Source: Mycolicibacterium aichiense (GTDB lineage: Bacteria > Actinomycetota > Actinomycetes > Mycobacteriales > Mycobacteriaceae). From it: 64,000 nt of DNA. The notes beneath the pieces are model-generated. The model had not been told where the DNA came from and ran no database searches. It worked only from the letters and a program-made list of their open reading frames with translations. The position numbers and the translations under genes were made by a program. Of the stretch, positions 1-8,861 are shown one piece after another. Within the stretch, counting starts at the first letter, position 1. Each line of letters starts with the position of its first letter. Location: assembly GCF_010726245.1 (NCBI RefSeq), contig NZ_AP022561.1, positions 1,674,001 through 1,738,000 of the forward strand, given 5' to 3'.

Positions 1-2
1 CG

Positions 3-383
3 ATCTTCGCCGACCTACACCGGCAGCGCTATCCCATCGCGAGGATGCAAACACCCGATCACTACCCGGGGGCCACCGACGAACTGTCGATGGAGGACAA
101 CAACACCTCGGCCTTCAACTGCCGTCCACTGCCCGGCAGCACCGCCTGGTCGCTGCATGCCTACGGGCGCGCGATCGACCTCAACCCACTGTTCAATCCG
201 TACCTCGACCGATCCGGTGATCTCGAACCGGCAACCGCGGGAAGCTATCTCGACCGTCACCGCACCGCTCCGGGCATGCTGCACGCCGGCGACGCGGCGG
301 TGCGCGCTTTCGCCGATCGGGGGTGGGTCTGGGGCGGCGATTGGCGCAACCCAGTCGACTACCAGCATTTCGAACGCCGCTGA
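3..383 (+). CDS. M15-family D-alanyl-D-alanine peptidase-like protein (5' partial)
   Basis: The frame is already open at the left edge, so only the C-terminal part (about 126 residues) is visible. It carries the M15 zinc signature: S-x-H-x-x-G-x-A-x-D as SLHAYGRAIDL, and a final D-Y-Q-H-F-E that supplies the second histidine. Family members are zinc peptidases that trim D-Ala-containing peptidoglycan stem peptides or act as endolysin-like hydrolases outside the membrane. The signal peptide, if any, lies outside the window. A TetR gene on the opposite strand follows after 16 bp, so the two genes converge. The family is clear; the exact substrate cannot be told from this fragment. Confidence 0.82.
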   Translation: MFADLHRQRYPIARMQTPDHYPGATDELSMEDNNTSAFNCRPLPGSTAWSLHAYGRAIDLNPLFNPYLDRSGDLEPATAGSYLDRHRTAPGMLHAGDAAVRAFADRGWVWGGDWRNPVDYQHFERR

Positions 384-399
384 GCTGGGTTTGTAACCG

Positions 400-1023
400 T
401 CAGGCGCGCAGGCGAGCCGCCAGCGATTCGCCGAAGGCGAGCAACGCAGCCCTGCCGATGTCGAGAATCGCTTCGTCGAACTCGCTGTTGTCCCGGTAGG
501 AGAGCTCCAGCATGCGATCGGCCATCTCCACGGCCACCAGCATCGCCCTCGGGTCGGTGTCGGCGGGTATCAGGCCGACATCGACGAGGATGCTGTGCAG
601 TCGGTCGGCGAGGGTGCGCATCCGGGCGTGCACGTGCTTGGTCACGGTGGGGGAGGTCCGCCCGCCCAGCCACATCCCGGCCGCGCTCGGATGCCTGCGG
701 TAATAGTCGACGTGCAAGTTGATCTCGTTGTTGAGCAGATCGGCGATCGAGGTGATCGTCCACGTCTGCTCGGCCGCGACGCAGCGGGCGTCGATTTCGC
801 TGCAGTGCCGCTCCATCAGCTCGTCGAAAATCGCGTCGCGGTCGGCGAAGAATCGGTATAGCGAGGGATAGGACACCCCGGCACGGTCGGCGATCGTGCG
901 GGTGGTCGCGGCGTCGATGCCCTGCTCATCGGCGATGGCGGCGGCCGCGTCGAGAATTCGGGCGACGGTCTGGCGGCTGCGGGCCTGAACCGGCGCCCGC
1001 CGCGGAACCGACACCGTGGTCAT
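400..1023 (-). CDS. TetR-family transcriptional regulator
   Basis: A 207-residue TetR repressor. Residues about 15-65 form the helix-turn-helix domain (RTIADRAGVSYPSLYRFF is typical); the rest is a helical ligand-binding domain without an obvious specific family. It is transcribed divergently from the flavin monooxygenase at 1107. The 83-bp gap contains a long inverted repeat (see 1057-1087), the expected binding site. By analogy with EthR beside EthA, I infer that it represses the monooxygenase-hydrolase pair and perhaps itself. Family assignment is secure; the inducer is unknown. Confidence 0.9.
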   Translation of the reverse strand: MTTVSVPRRAPVQARSRQTVARILDAAAAIADEQGIDAATTRTIADRAGVSYPSLYRFFADRDAIFDELMERHCSEIDARCVAAEQTWTITSIADLLNNEINLHVDYYRRHPSAAGMWLGGRTSPTVTKHVHARMRTLADRLHSILVDVGLIPADTDPRAMLVAVEMADRMLELSYRDNSEFDEAILDIGRAALLAFGESLAARLRA

Positions 1024-1056
1024 CGCAACTCCCTCGAACCCTTGACACTGATCCGC

Positions 1057-1087
1057 GAAACTATAACACTATTCACGTTACAGTTTC
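1057..1087. promoter_or_regulatory. Inverted-repeat operator between TetR and monooxygenase
   Basis: GAAACTATAAC and GTTACAGTTTC form 11-bp arms with one mismatch, separated by 9 bp (ACTATTCAC). The site ends 19 bp before the monooxygenase start. A TTGACA hexamer lies at 1042-1047, with AT-rich -10 candidates inside the left arm, so a bound repressor would cover the promoter. Confidence 0.7.
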
Positions 1088-1106
1088 TACGCCAGAGGGT
1101 GCCCGA

Positions 1107-2645
1107 ATGACCGCGAACTCGCTCGAACAGGTCCGACCGACTCAGCCCTTGCGGGGCCACGTCGATGTACTGATCGTCGGTGCCGGAATCTCCGGCCTGG
1201 GAATGGGCCACTATCTGCACACCATGCAGCCGGGAAAGAGCTTCGCGATTGTCGACAGTCGCGATGCGATCGGCGGCACCTGGGACCTGTTCCGTTATCC
1301 CGGCATCCGGTCGGATTCCGACCTGCACACCTTCGGCTACGAGTTCAAGCCGTGGACGTCCGACAACGCGATCGCCGACGCCCATGAAATCCTCGACTAT
1401 CTGCACGAGGTGGTCGACGAGGACGACCTGGGCCGTCGAATCCATTTCCATCACAAGGTGTTACGGGCCAACTTCGACTCGGCCACCGCGCAGTGGACGG
1501 TCACGCTCGAGCGCGACGGCGAGCAGTTCGAGGTGACCTGTGACTGGCTGTTCGGGGCCACCGGCTACTACGACTACGCCGGGGGACACCGACCGCACTT
1601 CGAGGGCGAAGAGGATTTCGAGGGGCGCATCGTGCATCCCCAGTCCTGGCCGGAAGACCTCGACTACACCGGTAAGAAGGTTGTCGTCATCGGCAGTGGC
1701 GCAACCGCGGTGACGTTGATCCCCGCGATGGCCGGCGACGTCGAACACATCACCATGCTGCAGCGCTCGCCGTCGTACGTGATGCCACTGCCGCGCAAGG
1801 ACCCCATCGCCAACTCGTTGCGGAAAGTGTTGCCGGCCAAGGCCGCTTACGCCGCGACCCGCCGGTTCAACATCGGTAAGGGCCGTTTCATCTACAACCT
1901 GTGCCAGCGCCACCCCAAGCTCGCCCGGCGGATCATCCGGTCGATCAATATGAAGGCGCTGCCGGAGGGTTTCGAAGTGGACACCCATTTCAACCCCACG
2001 TACAACCCCTGGGACCAGCGTCTGTGCGCGGTCCCCGACGCGGACCTGTTCCGCACGATCGCCAAGGGTAAGGCGTCGGTGGTCACCGACCGCATCGCGC
2101 GGTTCACCAAGACCGGGATCCTGCTGGAGTCCGGGAAGACGCTCGATGCCGACATCATCGTCACCGCAACCGGTTTGAAGCTGCTTCCACTCGGCGGAAT
2201 CCAGGTGTCCGTCGACGGTGAGGTGAAGAACCCGCACGACTCACTGCTGTACAAGAGCTTCATGATCTCCGACATCCCCAATCTAGCATTCGCGTTCGGC
2301 TACACGAACTCGTCCTGGACGTTGAAGGTCGGACTAGTGTGCGAGCACCTGTGCCGCCTACTGGCGTACATGGATCGGCACGGCTACACCACTGTGGTCC
2401 CCATCGTCGATGACCCGCACATGGACAAGCGCCCGATGCTCGACTTCTCGGCCGGTTACGTGCAGCGGTCGGTGGACCTGTTCCCCCAGCAGGGATCGTC
2501 CGGTCCCTGGACGGTCGAGATGGACTACTGGGCGGACCATGACCGGCTGCGTAAGGGCTCTGTCGAGGACCCGGCATTGCGGTTCAGCACAGCCGTTGGT
2601 GCAGAGGCGGTTTCGGAATTGGCGACGGGCGCGGTTACAGCGTGA
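1107..2645 (+). CDS. Flavin-containing (Baeyer-Villiger type) monooxygenase, EthA/MymA-like
   Basis: A 512-residue FAD/NADPH monooxygenase. GAGISG near residue 25 is the FAD-binding Rossmann motif, GSGATAV near residue 195 the NADPH-binding one, and FEGRIVHPQSWP just before the latter fits the Baeyer-Villiger fingerprint F-x-G-x-x-x-H-x-x-x-W-P. The length and the GTWDLFRYPGIRSDSD segment resemble mycobacterial EthA and MymA. Such enzymes insert oxygen next to ketones or oxidise sulfur and nitrogen atoms. The stop overlaps the start of the next gene (GTGA), so the two are co-translated, and the hydrolase could cleave the ester formed. The substrate is unknown. Confidence 0.9.
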   Translation: MTANSLEQVRPTQPLRGHVDVLIVGAGISGLGMGHYLHTMQPGKSFAIVDSRDAIGGTWDLFRYPGIRSDSDLHTFGYEFKPWTSDNAIADAHEILDYLHEVVDEDDLGRRIHFHHKVLRANFDSATAQWTVTLERDGEQFEVTCDWLFGATGYYDYAGGHRPHFEGEEDFEGRIVHPQSWPEDLDYTGKKVVVIGSGATAVTLIPAMAGDVEHITMLQRSPSYVMPLPRKDPIANSLRKVLPAKAAYAATRRFNIGKGRFIYNLCQRHPKLARRIIRSINMKALPEGFEVDTHFNPTYNPWDQRLCAVPDADLFRTIAKGKASVVTDRIARFTKTGILLESGKTLDADIIVTATGLKLLPLGGIQVSVDGEVKNPHDSLLYKSFMISDIPNLAFAFGYTNSSWTLKVGLVCEHLCRLLAYMDRHGYTTVVPIVDDPHMDKRPMLDFSAGYVQRSVDLFPQQGSSGPWTVEMDYWADHDRLRKGSVEDPALRFSTAVGAEAVSELATGAVTA

Positions 2646-3490
2646 GCCGGACCGCCTTCGTCGAGGTGGATGGCCGTCGCACCCGGATCCGAGTGGACGG
2701 TGACCCCGGAAATCCGCCGGTCCTGCTCATCCACGGCATCGGTCGCAGCCTGGAAGATTGGGCGCCGCAACACGAACGGCTGGCCCGGTCCTACCGGACG
2801 ATCTCGCTCGACGTGCCCGGCTTCGGCTTCTCCGAGCGCCCGCGACAAACCATCACCTTGCCCGTGCTGGCAGAGGGGGTCACCGCCGCACTCGACGCGT
2901 TGGGCGAGAACAGACCGGTCCATGCGGTGGGCAACTCGCTCGGCGGCGCCATCGCCCAGCAGTTGCTCGTCGATCAGCCGCAGCGGATCGCGAGCCTGGC
3001 TCTGGTCAACAGTGCCGGGTTCGGCAGCGAGGTCACCATGTTGCTGCGGATGCTCACGATGCCGGTGCTCGGCCCGATGAGTGTCCGACGACCGACCCGT
3101 GCGAGTGCCGCGCTGATGGAACGGCTGATCCACGGCGACAAGGCAATCGCGACCAAAGAGCGCATCGACCACGCGTTCGCTGTCGGGTCTGTGCCCGGCG
3201 CCGGTGAGGTGATGCGTGAGACCGCACTCGCGCTCGGCACGCCACGCGGGGTGCGCCCGGAGTGGCGTCGTGACCTCGCCGCCCGCGTGGCCCGGACGCC
3301 CCGTCCCACACTGATCGTCTGGGGCACCCGGGATCGCATCCTGCCCGCACATCACATCCGTACGGCGATGCGGGTATATCCCCATGCCGAGGTCCACCTG
3401 CTGAACCGGGTCGGGCACATGCCGCAGCTCGAATGCCCCACACGGTTCGCCGACTTGCTGTTGCCTTTCCTGGAGCGCGCCACCGGCTGA
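2642..3490 (+). CDS. Alpha/beta-hydrolase
   Basis: A 282-residue alpha/beta-hydrolase starting at a GTG that overlaps the monooxygenase stop by 4 bp. Visible catalytic features are the oxyanion segment HGIGRSLEDW, the nucleophile elbow GNSLGG (Ser near residue 101), the acidic residue in WGTRDRILP and the histidine in VGHMPQLE. The pairing with a Baeyer-Villiger-type monooxygenase suggests that it hydrolyses the ester or lactone product, which is an inference from operon structure. It converges on the sulfatase gene, 14 bp away. Confidence 0.88.
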   Translation: MSRTAFVEVDGRRTRIRVDGDPGNPPVLLIHGIGRSLEDWAPQHERLARSYRTISLDVPGFGFSERPRQTITLPVLAEGVTAALDALGENRPVHAVGNSLGGAIAQQLLVDQPQRIASLALVNSAGFGSEVTMLLRMLTMPVLGPMSVRRPTRASAALMERLIHGDKAIATKERIDHAFAVGSVPGAGEVMRETALALGTPRGVRPEWRRDLAARVARTPRPTLIVWGTRDRILPAHHIRTAMRVYPHAEVHLLNRVGHMPQLECPTRFADLLLPFLERATG

Positions 3491-3504
3491 TCAGCTGCGG
3501 CCGC

Positions 3505-5304
3505 TCAGAGATCCATCCGGTCGATCTGCCAGTCGATGTCGCCGAACTGAGGCATTTCGCGTCCGTCGTCGACTCCGATCTCGGACTTGATCACCGCCTC
3601 GAGCTTCGTACTCGCCGACATCACCAGGTCGGCGTTCTCACCCTTGGTCCCCGCCAGGTTTGTCATCTCTGCAGGATCGGACTGCAGGTCATACAGCTCG
3701 ACGTCGTTGAACCGGTACAGGTCGTCGAGAGTCGTCGGCACGTTGCGCTGGGCGGGGGCAAAATAGCGGCTGAATTTGTAGCGCCCGTCGAACATCGTGC
3801 GGACGCTGCCGCGCTTGGTGAGATCGGGCCGGAATCCACTGGTCTGCATCAGTTGTCGGGGATCCTGGCCGGCCGCCTTGGCCTGTGCGAACAGCTTCAC
3901 CGCCTCGCTGTCGTTGGTCGCCAGCCCGCTGTAGGTGAACAGCACACTGTCCCGAACCGCATGGACGTCAGCACTGCCCGGGTTGGAAAGCGCCGCGCTG
4001 AAGTCCTTGCCCGGCAGCGCTCGCCCGGCGAGCTCATCGAGATCGCCCGCGGCCACACCGGCCATCGCCATCAGACTCGGTACCAGATCGATGTGGCTGG
4101 TAAGTGCGTTCAGGTCCTGTCCGCCGGTGACTTCGGGATGCACGACGTGCATGGGCAGATGGATAGCCTCCTGGTAGGCGAACGGCCCCTTGCCGCGCAG
4201 CCCGTGCGCGCCGGCCATCTCGCCGTGGTCAGAGGTGAAGACCACGATGGTGCTGTTGCGCAACGCCAGATTGTCGAGTTCCTCGAGCAGCAGGGACATC
4301 TGCTGGTCGACCGAACGGATGCTGTTGAGGTAGAAGTCGGCGAAGCGCTGCCAGCGGTCCGGTTCGGGTGGAATGGTACCCAGGGTGTAACCCCAGGCCT
4401 TGTCGAACTCGCCATGGGCGGCGGGACGGCCCGGCTCCTGCATCGACTGCCTGAGATTGGCGGGTAGGGCACTGTCCCAATGCTGCTGATAGATGGCGTG
4501 TTCGGGGGCTCGCGCGGCGTGCATCAGGAGCGTGCCGGTGTCTTGAACGTGCTCACCCGGTTTGTCGGTGTTGAAGTACATGATGTCGTGCGGATTGATC
4601 AGACTCACGAACAAGGCCCACGGCTTGCCGTCGTCGGCCATCGGTCGTCCCGTGTTGCGCAACCAGGACTGGGCGCCGGCGGCGATCACCGAGTCGGTGG
4701 TGTAGCCGCCGAGGTCATGGGCCAGCGAGTCGACCGGGAGTCCGAAGTCCGAGAATCCGTACGCGTCCATGCGTTCGGTGAGCACTTGCTGGACCGGCTC
4801 GCGGTCGAAGGCGGCATCCAGATGCCACTTGCCTTGGTAGGCGGTGTAATAGCCGGCCTTGCGCAGCAGATGCCCGATAGTGGGCACCCCGGTGCTCATG
4901 GCCTTCACATAGGGCAGATCAGCATTCTCGAACATCCCGTTGTCTGGGGTCTGCAGTCCGGTCAGCAGGACCGCACGCGAGCTGGTACACATCACCGCCG
5001 AGCTGTAGTGGTTGTGGAACGTCACGCCCTCCTCCGCCAGCCGCTCGCGGGCCGGCAGCGACATTCCGGCAGGCCAGGAAGGAAAGTAGCGCTCCTGGTC
5101 GGTGAACACGAACATGATGTTCGGGTGCGAACCACGTTGCGGGGCAGATGGTCTGGTCACAGAGGGGCTGGAGGCGACGGGGGCGGGCGAAGTGGCGGAT
5201 CCGCACGAGGTCAGCAATGGCACCGCTGCTGCGCCGCCCGCTGCGAGGGCGAGGAATCGGCGCCGGGACGGGCCGGTGGTGGACGAGCTGAGCTCATCGC
5301 TCAT
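3505..5304 (-). CDS. Tat-exported lipoprotein sulfatase
   Basis: A 599-residue type I sulfatase. I choose the ATG at 5304 because AGGAAG lies 6 bp before it; an ATG at 5325 would overlap the upstream gene by 8 bp. The N-terminus has a twin-arginine motif (S-R-R-R-F-L, residues 13-18) and a lipobox ending at Cys34 (LLTSC), so the protein should be exported folded and lipid-anchored. Sulfatase features are the metal site FVFTDQE (Asp69) and TSDHGEMAGAHG. The formylglycine motif reads C106-T-S-S-R, with serine where C-x-P/A-x-R is usual. It is last in a minus-strand operon of aromatic catabolism genes, so I infer release of sulfate from an aryl or steroid sulfate. Confidence 0.85.
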   Translation of the reverse strand: MSDELSSSTTGPSRRRFLALAAGGAAAVPLLTSCGSATSPAPVASSPSVTRPSAPQRGSHPNIMFVFTDQERYFPSWPAGMSLPARERLAEEGVTFHNHYSSAVMCTSSRAVLLTGLQTPDNGMFENADLPYVKAMSTGVPTIGHLLRKAGYYTAYQGKWHLDAAFDREPVQQVLTERMDAYGFSDFGLPVDSLAHDLGGYTTDSVIAAGAQSWLRNTGRPMADDGKPWALFVSLINPHDIMYFNTDKPGEHVQDTGTLLMHAARAPEHAIYQQHWDSALPANLRQSMQEPGRPAAHGEFDKAWGYTLGTIPPEPDRWQRFADFYLNSIRSVDQQMSLLLEELDNLALRNSTIVVFTSDHGEMAGAHGLRGKGPFAYQEAIHLPMHVVHPEVTGGQDLNALTSHIDLVPSLMAMAGVAAGDLDELAGRALPGKDFSAALSNPGSADVHAVRDSVLFTYSGLATNDSEAVKLFAQAKAAGQDPRQLMQTSGFRPDLTKRGSVRTMFDGRYKFSRYFAPAQRNVPTTLDDLYRFNDVELYDLQSDPAEMTNLAGTKGENADLVMSASTKLEAVIKSEIGVDDGREMPQFGDIDWQIDRMDL

Positions 5305-5317
5305 GGCGGGCTTCCTG

Positions 5318-6319
5318 TCAGTCATCGGCGATACCGGCCCCGGCCAGAGCGGGCATGGTGGCTTCGCGGTGCAGCACGGAGTGAGCACCCGACTTGAATC
5401 GCTCCATCAGCTGGACGACCGTATTGCCCTCCGGGGTATGGCCCCAGATACTGATACCCGTGTGAGTGCTTGGTTCCCAGGTGTTCTCGTCGACGACAAT
5501 CGGGTTCCAGCCGACCTCCCATTCGAAACCCGACGGGCTGACCGCATAGAACGACAGCTCCTTGTCGTTGGTGTGCTGTCCGATGGACAGTGCCATGTCG
5601 AATCCGAGTTCCTTCACTCTCTGGTAGGCAAGTGTCATGTCGTCGAGTTCGGCGACCTGGACATTGCAGTGCTGGATCCGGGTGCGAATGGGGTTGACCG
5701 GCAGCCGGTTCACCGACGCGATGGCGACGCTGTGATGACGTTCGTTGACCCGCAGGAACCGGATCTTGAACTTCAGCCCGCTGATCGTCTCGTCGATGTA
5801 GTCGGACAGACGCGCATCGAACACCGTGCTGTAATAGCCGCGCATCTGGTGTGGCTTGCTGGTGGCAATCGCGACGTGGCCCAGTCCGCCTGTGCCGGTG
5901 ACGAATCCGTTGGCGCGCAGCTGCAGCGGCGGCTGCGCGGACCGGGATTTGACGTAGACCTCCTGGGTCAGCCCGTTGGGACCCGGAAAGCGGATGAAAC
6001 GCTCGACACCGCGCAATGCGCATTCTTCCGACGAGCCCTGGGTCACCAGCACTCCGTGGCCGCGCACGCGCGCGTCGATGGTCTCGAAGCAGTGGTCGTC
6101 GTCGACCTCCCAGCCCAGGGCGGTGGTGTCTTCGGCGGGCCCGCGCTGCACCAGGAACCGGCAGGCGTTGCCGTCGAGGCGGAACCGCAGCACGTCGGGC
6201 AGCGCGTCATCGAGGTGCATGCCGATGGCGTCGCGGCCGAATCTGGCCCAGTCCGGGAACTTCTCGGATTCGACGACGAGGTAGCCCAGGTGGACTCGGC
6301 CGAATACGTCGGTGATCAT
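5318..6319 (-). CDS. Extradiol (catechol 2,3-type) dioxygenase, two-domain VOC
   Basis: A 333-residue type I extradiol ring-cleavage dioxygenase. The start is the ATG at 6319, which overlaps the hydrolase stop as ATGA; a longer open frame upstream only shadows the hydrolase gene. The N-terminal VOC domain lacks metal ligands. The C-terminal domain holds the iron triad: His in GGLGHVAIA, His in RIQHCNVQ and Glu in SGFEWEVGW. It resembles BphC/HsaC enzymes that open catechols next to the hydroxyl pair. The next enzyme in the operon, a C-C hydrolase, is the classical partner. Confidence 0.9.
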   Translation of the reverse strand: MITDVFGRVHLGYLVVESEKFPDWARFGRDAIGMHLDDALPDVLRFRLDGNACRFLVQRGPAEDTTALGWEVDDDHCFETIDARVRGHGVLVTQGSSEECALRGVERFIRFPGPNGLTQEVYVKSRSAQPPLQLRANGFVTGTGGLGHVAIATSKPHQMRGYYSTVFDARLSDYIDETISGLKFKIRFLRVNERHHSVAIASVNRLPVNPIRTRIQHCNVQVAELDDMTLAYQRVKELGFDMALSIGQHTNDKELSFYAVSPSGFEWEVGWNPIVVDENTWEPSTHTGISIWGHTPEGNTVVQLMERFKSGAHSVLHREATMPALAGAGIADD

Positions 6320-7185
6320 GCGAGGGCCAGTTTCGATGCGGGGGAGAGGAACTCGGCCACCAGATCGTTGAACAGATCCGCTCGTTCCCACTGCATCCAG
6401 TGCCCGGTGTGCGAGGTGATGACGAGTTCGGCGTTGGGCATCAGATTGAGCAGCATCGGCCCGCCCGCGGGCCGGTTGACCTTGTCGTCGCGGCCCCACA
6501 ACACCAGTGTGGGGGTGCCGAGCCGGCGCAGCCGTTTGTCGCGGGTCAGATCCATTCGCCACAGGGTGCGTATCCCGGACGGCCTGCGCAGCGGCGGGTT
6601 GGCGACCACCTCAGGATCGATGGACGCCCGATACCGCAGATCGATCAGGTCGTCGGGGACCGCCGCGCCGTCGTACACCAGATAGTTGCGGATGAACGTG
6701 GCCAGCTTGTCGCGGCTGGGTCCTCCTTCACCTGTGTAGTACGACAGCAGGCTCTTCAACCCGGCGGTGGGCATGCCGCGGGTGGTGCCGATTCCGCCCG
6801 GGCCCATGAGGACCAGCTTGCCGACTCGGTGCGGGGTGTCCAGCGCCATGCGCAGCGCGGCCGCGCCACCGTAGGAGTTCCCCACCAGATACGCTGTGGC
6901 CAAACCCAGTTCGTCGAGCAGGCCGCGCAGCGTGTCCGCCAGGTAGCCGAACGGGTCACGATGATCGACGTGCTTGCTCGACCGCCCGTAGCCGGGCATG
7001 TCGGGGACCACGACACGATGGCGGCGGGCCAGCGCGTCGATGTTGCGGGAGTAATTCGACAGCCCCGACGCGCCGGGCCCGCCGCCGTGCAGCAGCACGA
7101 CCGGCGGGTCGTCACCGCCGGTGTCCGTCACGAAGACGTCGACGCCATTGGCGCGGACGTGGTACTCCGATTGCACAGTCGTCAT
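6316..7185 (-). CDS. Meta-cleavage product C-C bond hydrolase (BphD/HsaD-like)
   Basis: A 289-residue alpha/beta-hydrolase with the HGGGPGASGLSNY segment characteristic of hydrolases acting on ring-cleaved 2-hydroxy-dienoates. The triad is Ser in GNSYGG (near residue 110), Asp in WGRDDKVNRP and His in TGHWMQWE. It overlaps both neighbours by 4 bp (ATGA at each junction), so hydroxylase, hydrolase and dioxygenase form one tightly coupled operon. In this set it would split the ring-opened product into a dienoate and an acid. Specificity is not readable from sequence alone. Confidence 0.9.
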   Translation of the reverse strand: MTTVQSEYHVRANGVDVFVTDTGGDDPPVVLLHGGGPGASGLSNYSRNIDALARRHRVVVPDMPGYGRSSKHVDHRDPFGYLADTLRGLLDELGLATAYLVGNSYGGAAALRMALDTPHRVGKLVLMGPGGIGTTRGMPTAGLKSLLSYYTGEGGPSRDKLATFIRNYLVYDGAAVPDDLIDLRYRASIDPEVVANPPLRRPSGIRTLWRMDLTRDKRLRRLGTPTLVLWGRDDKVNRPAGGPMLLNLMPNAELVITSHTGHWMQWERADLFNDLVAEFLSPASKLALA

Positions 7186-8756
7186 GCGTGGTCCTTCACT
7201 CGGATGGCTCGTACGGTCAGGCCGGTCGGGGGAGGGGGCAGAGGGTTGACGTCATCGCCGGCTGCGTAGACGAACCCATCGGGCCGCACCACCAGAGCCG
7301 TTGCTTTCTTCTTGGCCATCCAGTCGATGAGCCTGCCGTCGCGGTCGATGATGCGTTCGGCGCCTGCAGCACTACCCGGCGCAGCGATCGTCATGACGGG
7401 TACGCCGGCCAATCGCCATGGCAACCAAGCCTGTTCGGGACCGGTATGGACTACCGTCCATCGGCCTCCGATGATGTCGTCAAGGCGAACCAGGCCACCG
7501 CTTTCGTCGCAGACCCACGGCTGCGGCAGCAGCCAACCGGTGGCCGCATTGCCGTTGTGGTCAAGCAGGCCGCTCAGGTAGCGCGCATCGGGCAGCCACC
7601 GGTGATTGCGCAACCACGTCGTGAAGCCGGGCAACTTTCCGGCGAATCGGAAGAATCGACTCCGCGCCGCCGCACGAAGGGGGCTCCGCTCGATGATGAT
7701 GTTGCCGACCTTCACTGCGCGACTGGTGACTTCCTTGACGTGCGGCAGCCTTTCCTCCTGATAGGTGTCGAGCACCGAATCGGGAAGACAGTCGGTCACC
7801 ACGGCGTGCAGCTTCCAGCACAGGTTCGCGACATCGCGGATACCTGCGCACATGCCCTGGCCGATCCACGGCGGCATCGCATGCGCGGCATCGCCGGCGA
7901 GGAAGACCCGGCCCACCCGCCACCGGTCGGCGAACCGGACGTGGTGGTTGTAGCAGGCAAATCCGATGATCTCGACATTGGCAGGAGTTATTCCCTGGTG
8001 GCGCAGTACTTTCCAGATCGCGTCCTCGGTGAGGAGGTCGTCCTCGTCTTCGCGTTCGCGCACCGGGAATTCCCACCGGTGGTGGCCCAGTGGAGTCGGG
8101 CAATCGACCGTCGGACGTTCGGGATTGCAGTGGAAGCGGAGTTGGTCGTGGCCCGGCCAGCTTTCGACCACTTTGGTGTCGATGACGATCCAGCGCTCGG
8201 AATACGTTCGGCCGGTGAAACCGACGCCCAGCTGTCCGCGAATGGCGCTCGAGCCGCCATCTGCGGCGATCACATAGCTGGCCCTGATGCGTTTGAACTG
8301 GTCGTGAGTGAGGTCGGCCAGCATCAACTCGACCGAGTCGGAGCGCTGGGTCAGACGCAGGCACTCGTGTTCGAGAAGGAGCGAGACGTTGGGGAATCGA
8401 GCCACGCCCGTTCGGAGGACGCCTTCCACCGCCGGCTGGTAGATGAACTGCTGCGGCGGGTGGCCGTTGCCGCGGTCCGCGGGCAGCAGTTTGACGATGC
8501 TGACGCCGCGGGCGTCGACGAAGTCGGCGCCGGCACCGGGCAGCATGTCGGCGTTGAGCTGGTCAGCCAGCCCGACCTGTTGCCAGATCCGCAGTACCTC
8601 CTCGTCGGTGGAGATGGCCCTGGCCCGGAAGTAGACATCGGGGTCGCGTTCCACCACCACAACTCTCAGGCCCAGTTGGCCGAGCAGGTTGGCGGCGGTC
8701 GCACCCACCGGGCCATAGCCGACGATCGCTACGTCGTAGGTCGAGGCGCTGTTCAT
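7182..8756 (-). CDS. FAD-dependent aromatic hydroxylase (MhpA-like)
   Basis: A 524-residue class A flavoprotein monooxygenase. The ATG at 8756 is chosen because GGAG lies 6 bp upstream; a longer frame from 8798 would run into the operator region. GYGPVGATAAN is the FAD Rossmann motif (residues 12-22), the DG motif follows as VIAADGGSSAIR, and GDAAHAMPPWIGQG is the GD motif. Related enzymes (MhpA, HpxO-like) hydroxylate a phenol at the ortho position to give a catechol, the substrate of the extradiol dioxygenase two genes downstream. It is first in its operon and divergent from a TetR gene. Confidence 0.9.
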   Translation of the reverse strand: MNSASTYDVAIVGYGPVGATAANLLGQLGLRVVVVERDPDVYFRARAISTDEEVLRIWQQVGLADQLNADMLPGAGADFVDARGVSIVKLLPADRGNGHPPQQFIYQPAVEGVLRTGVARFPNVSLLLEHECLRLTQRSDSVELMLADLTHDQFKRIRASYVIAADGGSSAIRGQLGVGFTGRTYSERWIVIDTKVVESWPGHDQLRFHCNPERPTVDCPTPLGHHRWEFPVREREDEDDLLTEDAIWKVLRHQGITPANVEIIGFACYNHHVRFADRWRVGRVFLAGDAAHAMPPWIGQGMCAGIRDVANLCWKLHAVVTDCLPDSVLDTYQEERLPHVKEVTSRAVKVGNIIIERSPLRAAARSRFFRFAGKLPGFTTWLRNHRWLPDARYLSGLLDHNGNAATGWLLPQPWVCDESGGLVRLDDIIGGRWTVVHTGPEQAWLPWRLAGVPVMTIAAPGSAAGAERIIDRDGRLIDWMAKKKATALVVRPDGFVYAAGDDVNPLPPPPTGLTVRAIRVKDHA

Positions 8757-8805
8757 GGCTGTCTCCGATCCGGCTGCCGCGTCCGCGGTGGTGAACACTT
8801 GTTCC

Positions 8806-8839
8806 GTAGTGATCGCTACGGTAATGTAGTGATCGCTAC
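8806..8839. promoter_or_regulatory. Tandem operator (two identical 14-bp sites)
   Basis: GTAGTGATCGCTAC occurs at 8806-8819 and again, identically, at 8826-8839, exactly 20 bp apart (two helical turns). Each copy is itself an imperfect palindrome (12 of 14 positions symmetric). The pair sits between the hydroxylase start at 8756 and the divergent TetR start at 8862, the usual arrangement for an autoregulating TetR repressor. Confidence 0.78.
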
Positions 8840-8861
8840 AGCGTCAAGAGATGGGGCGAAC

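Noticed and set aside
7188..8861. Upstream extension of the TetR frame through the whole hydroxylase gene
   Set aside because: The TetR fold begins only after the ATG at 8862, which follows the operator region; the extension is antisense shadow.
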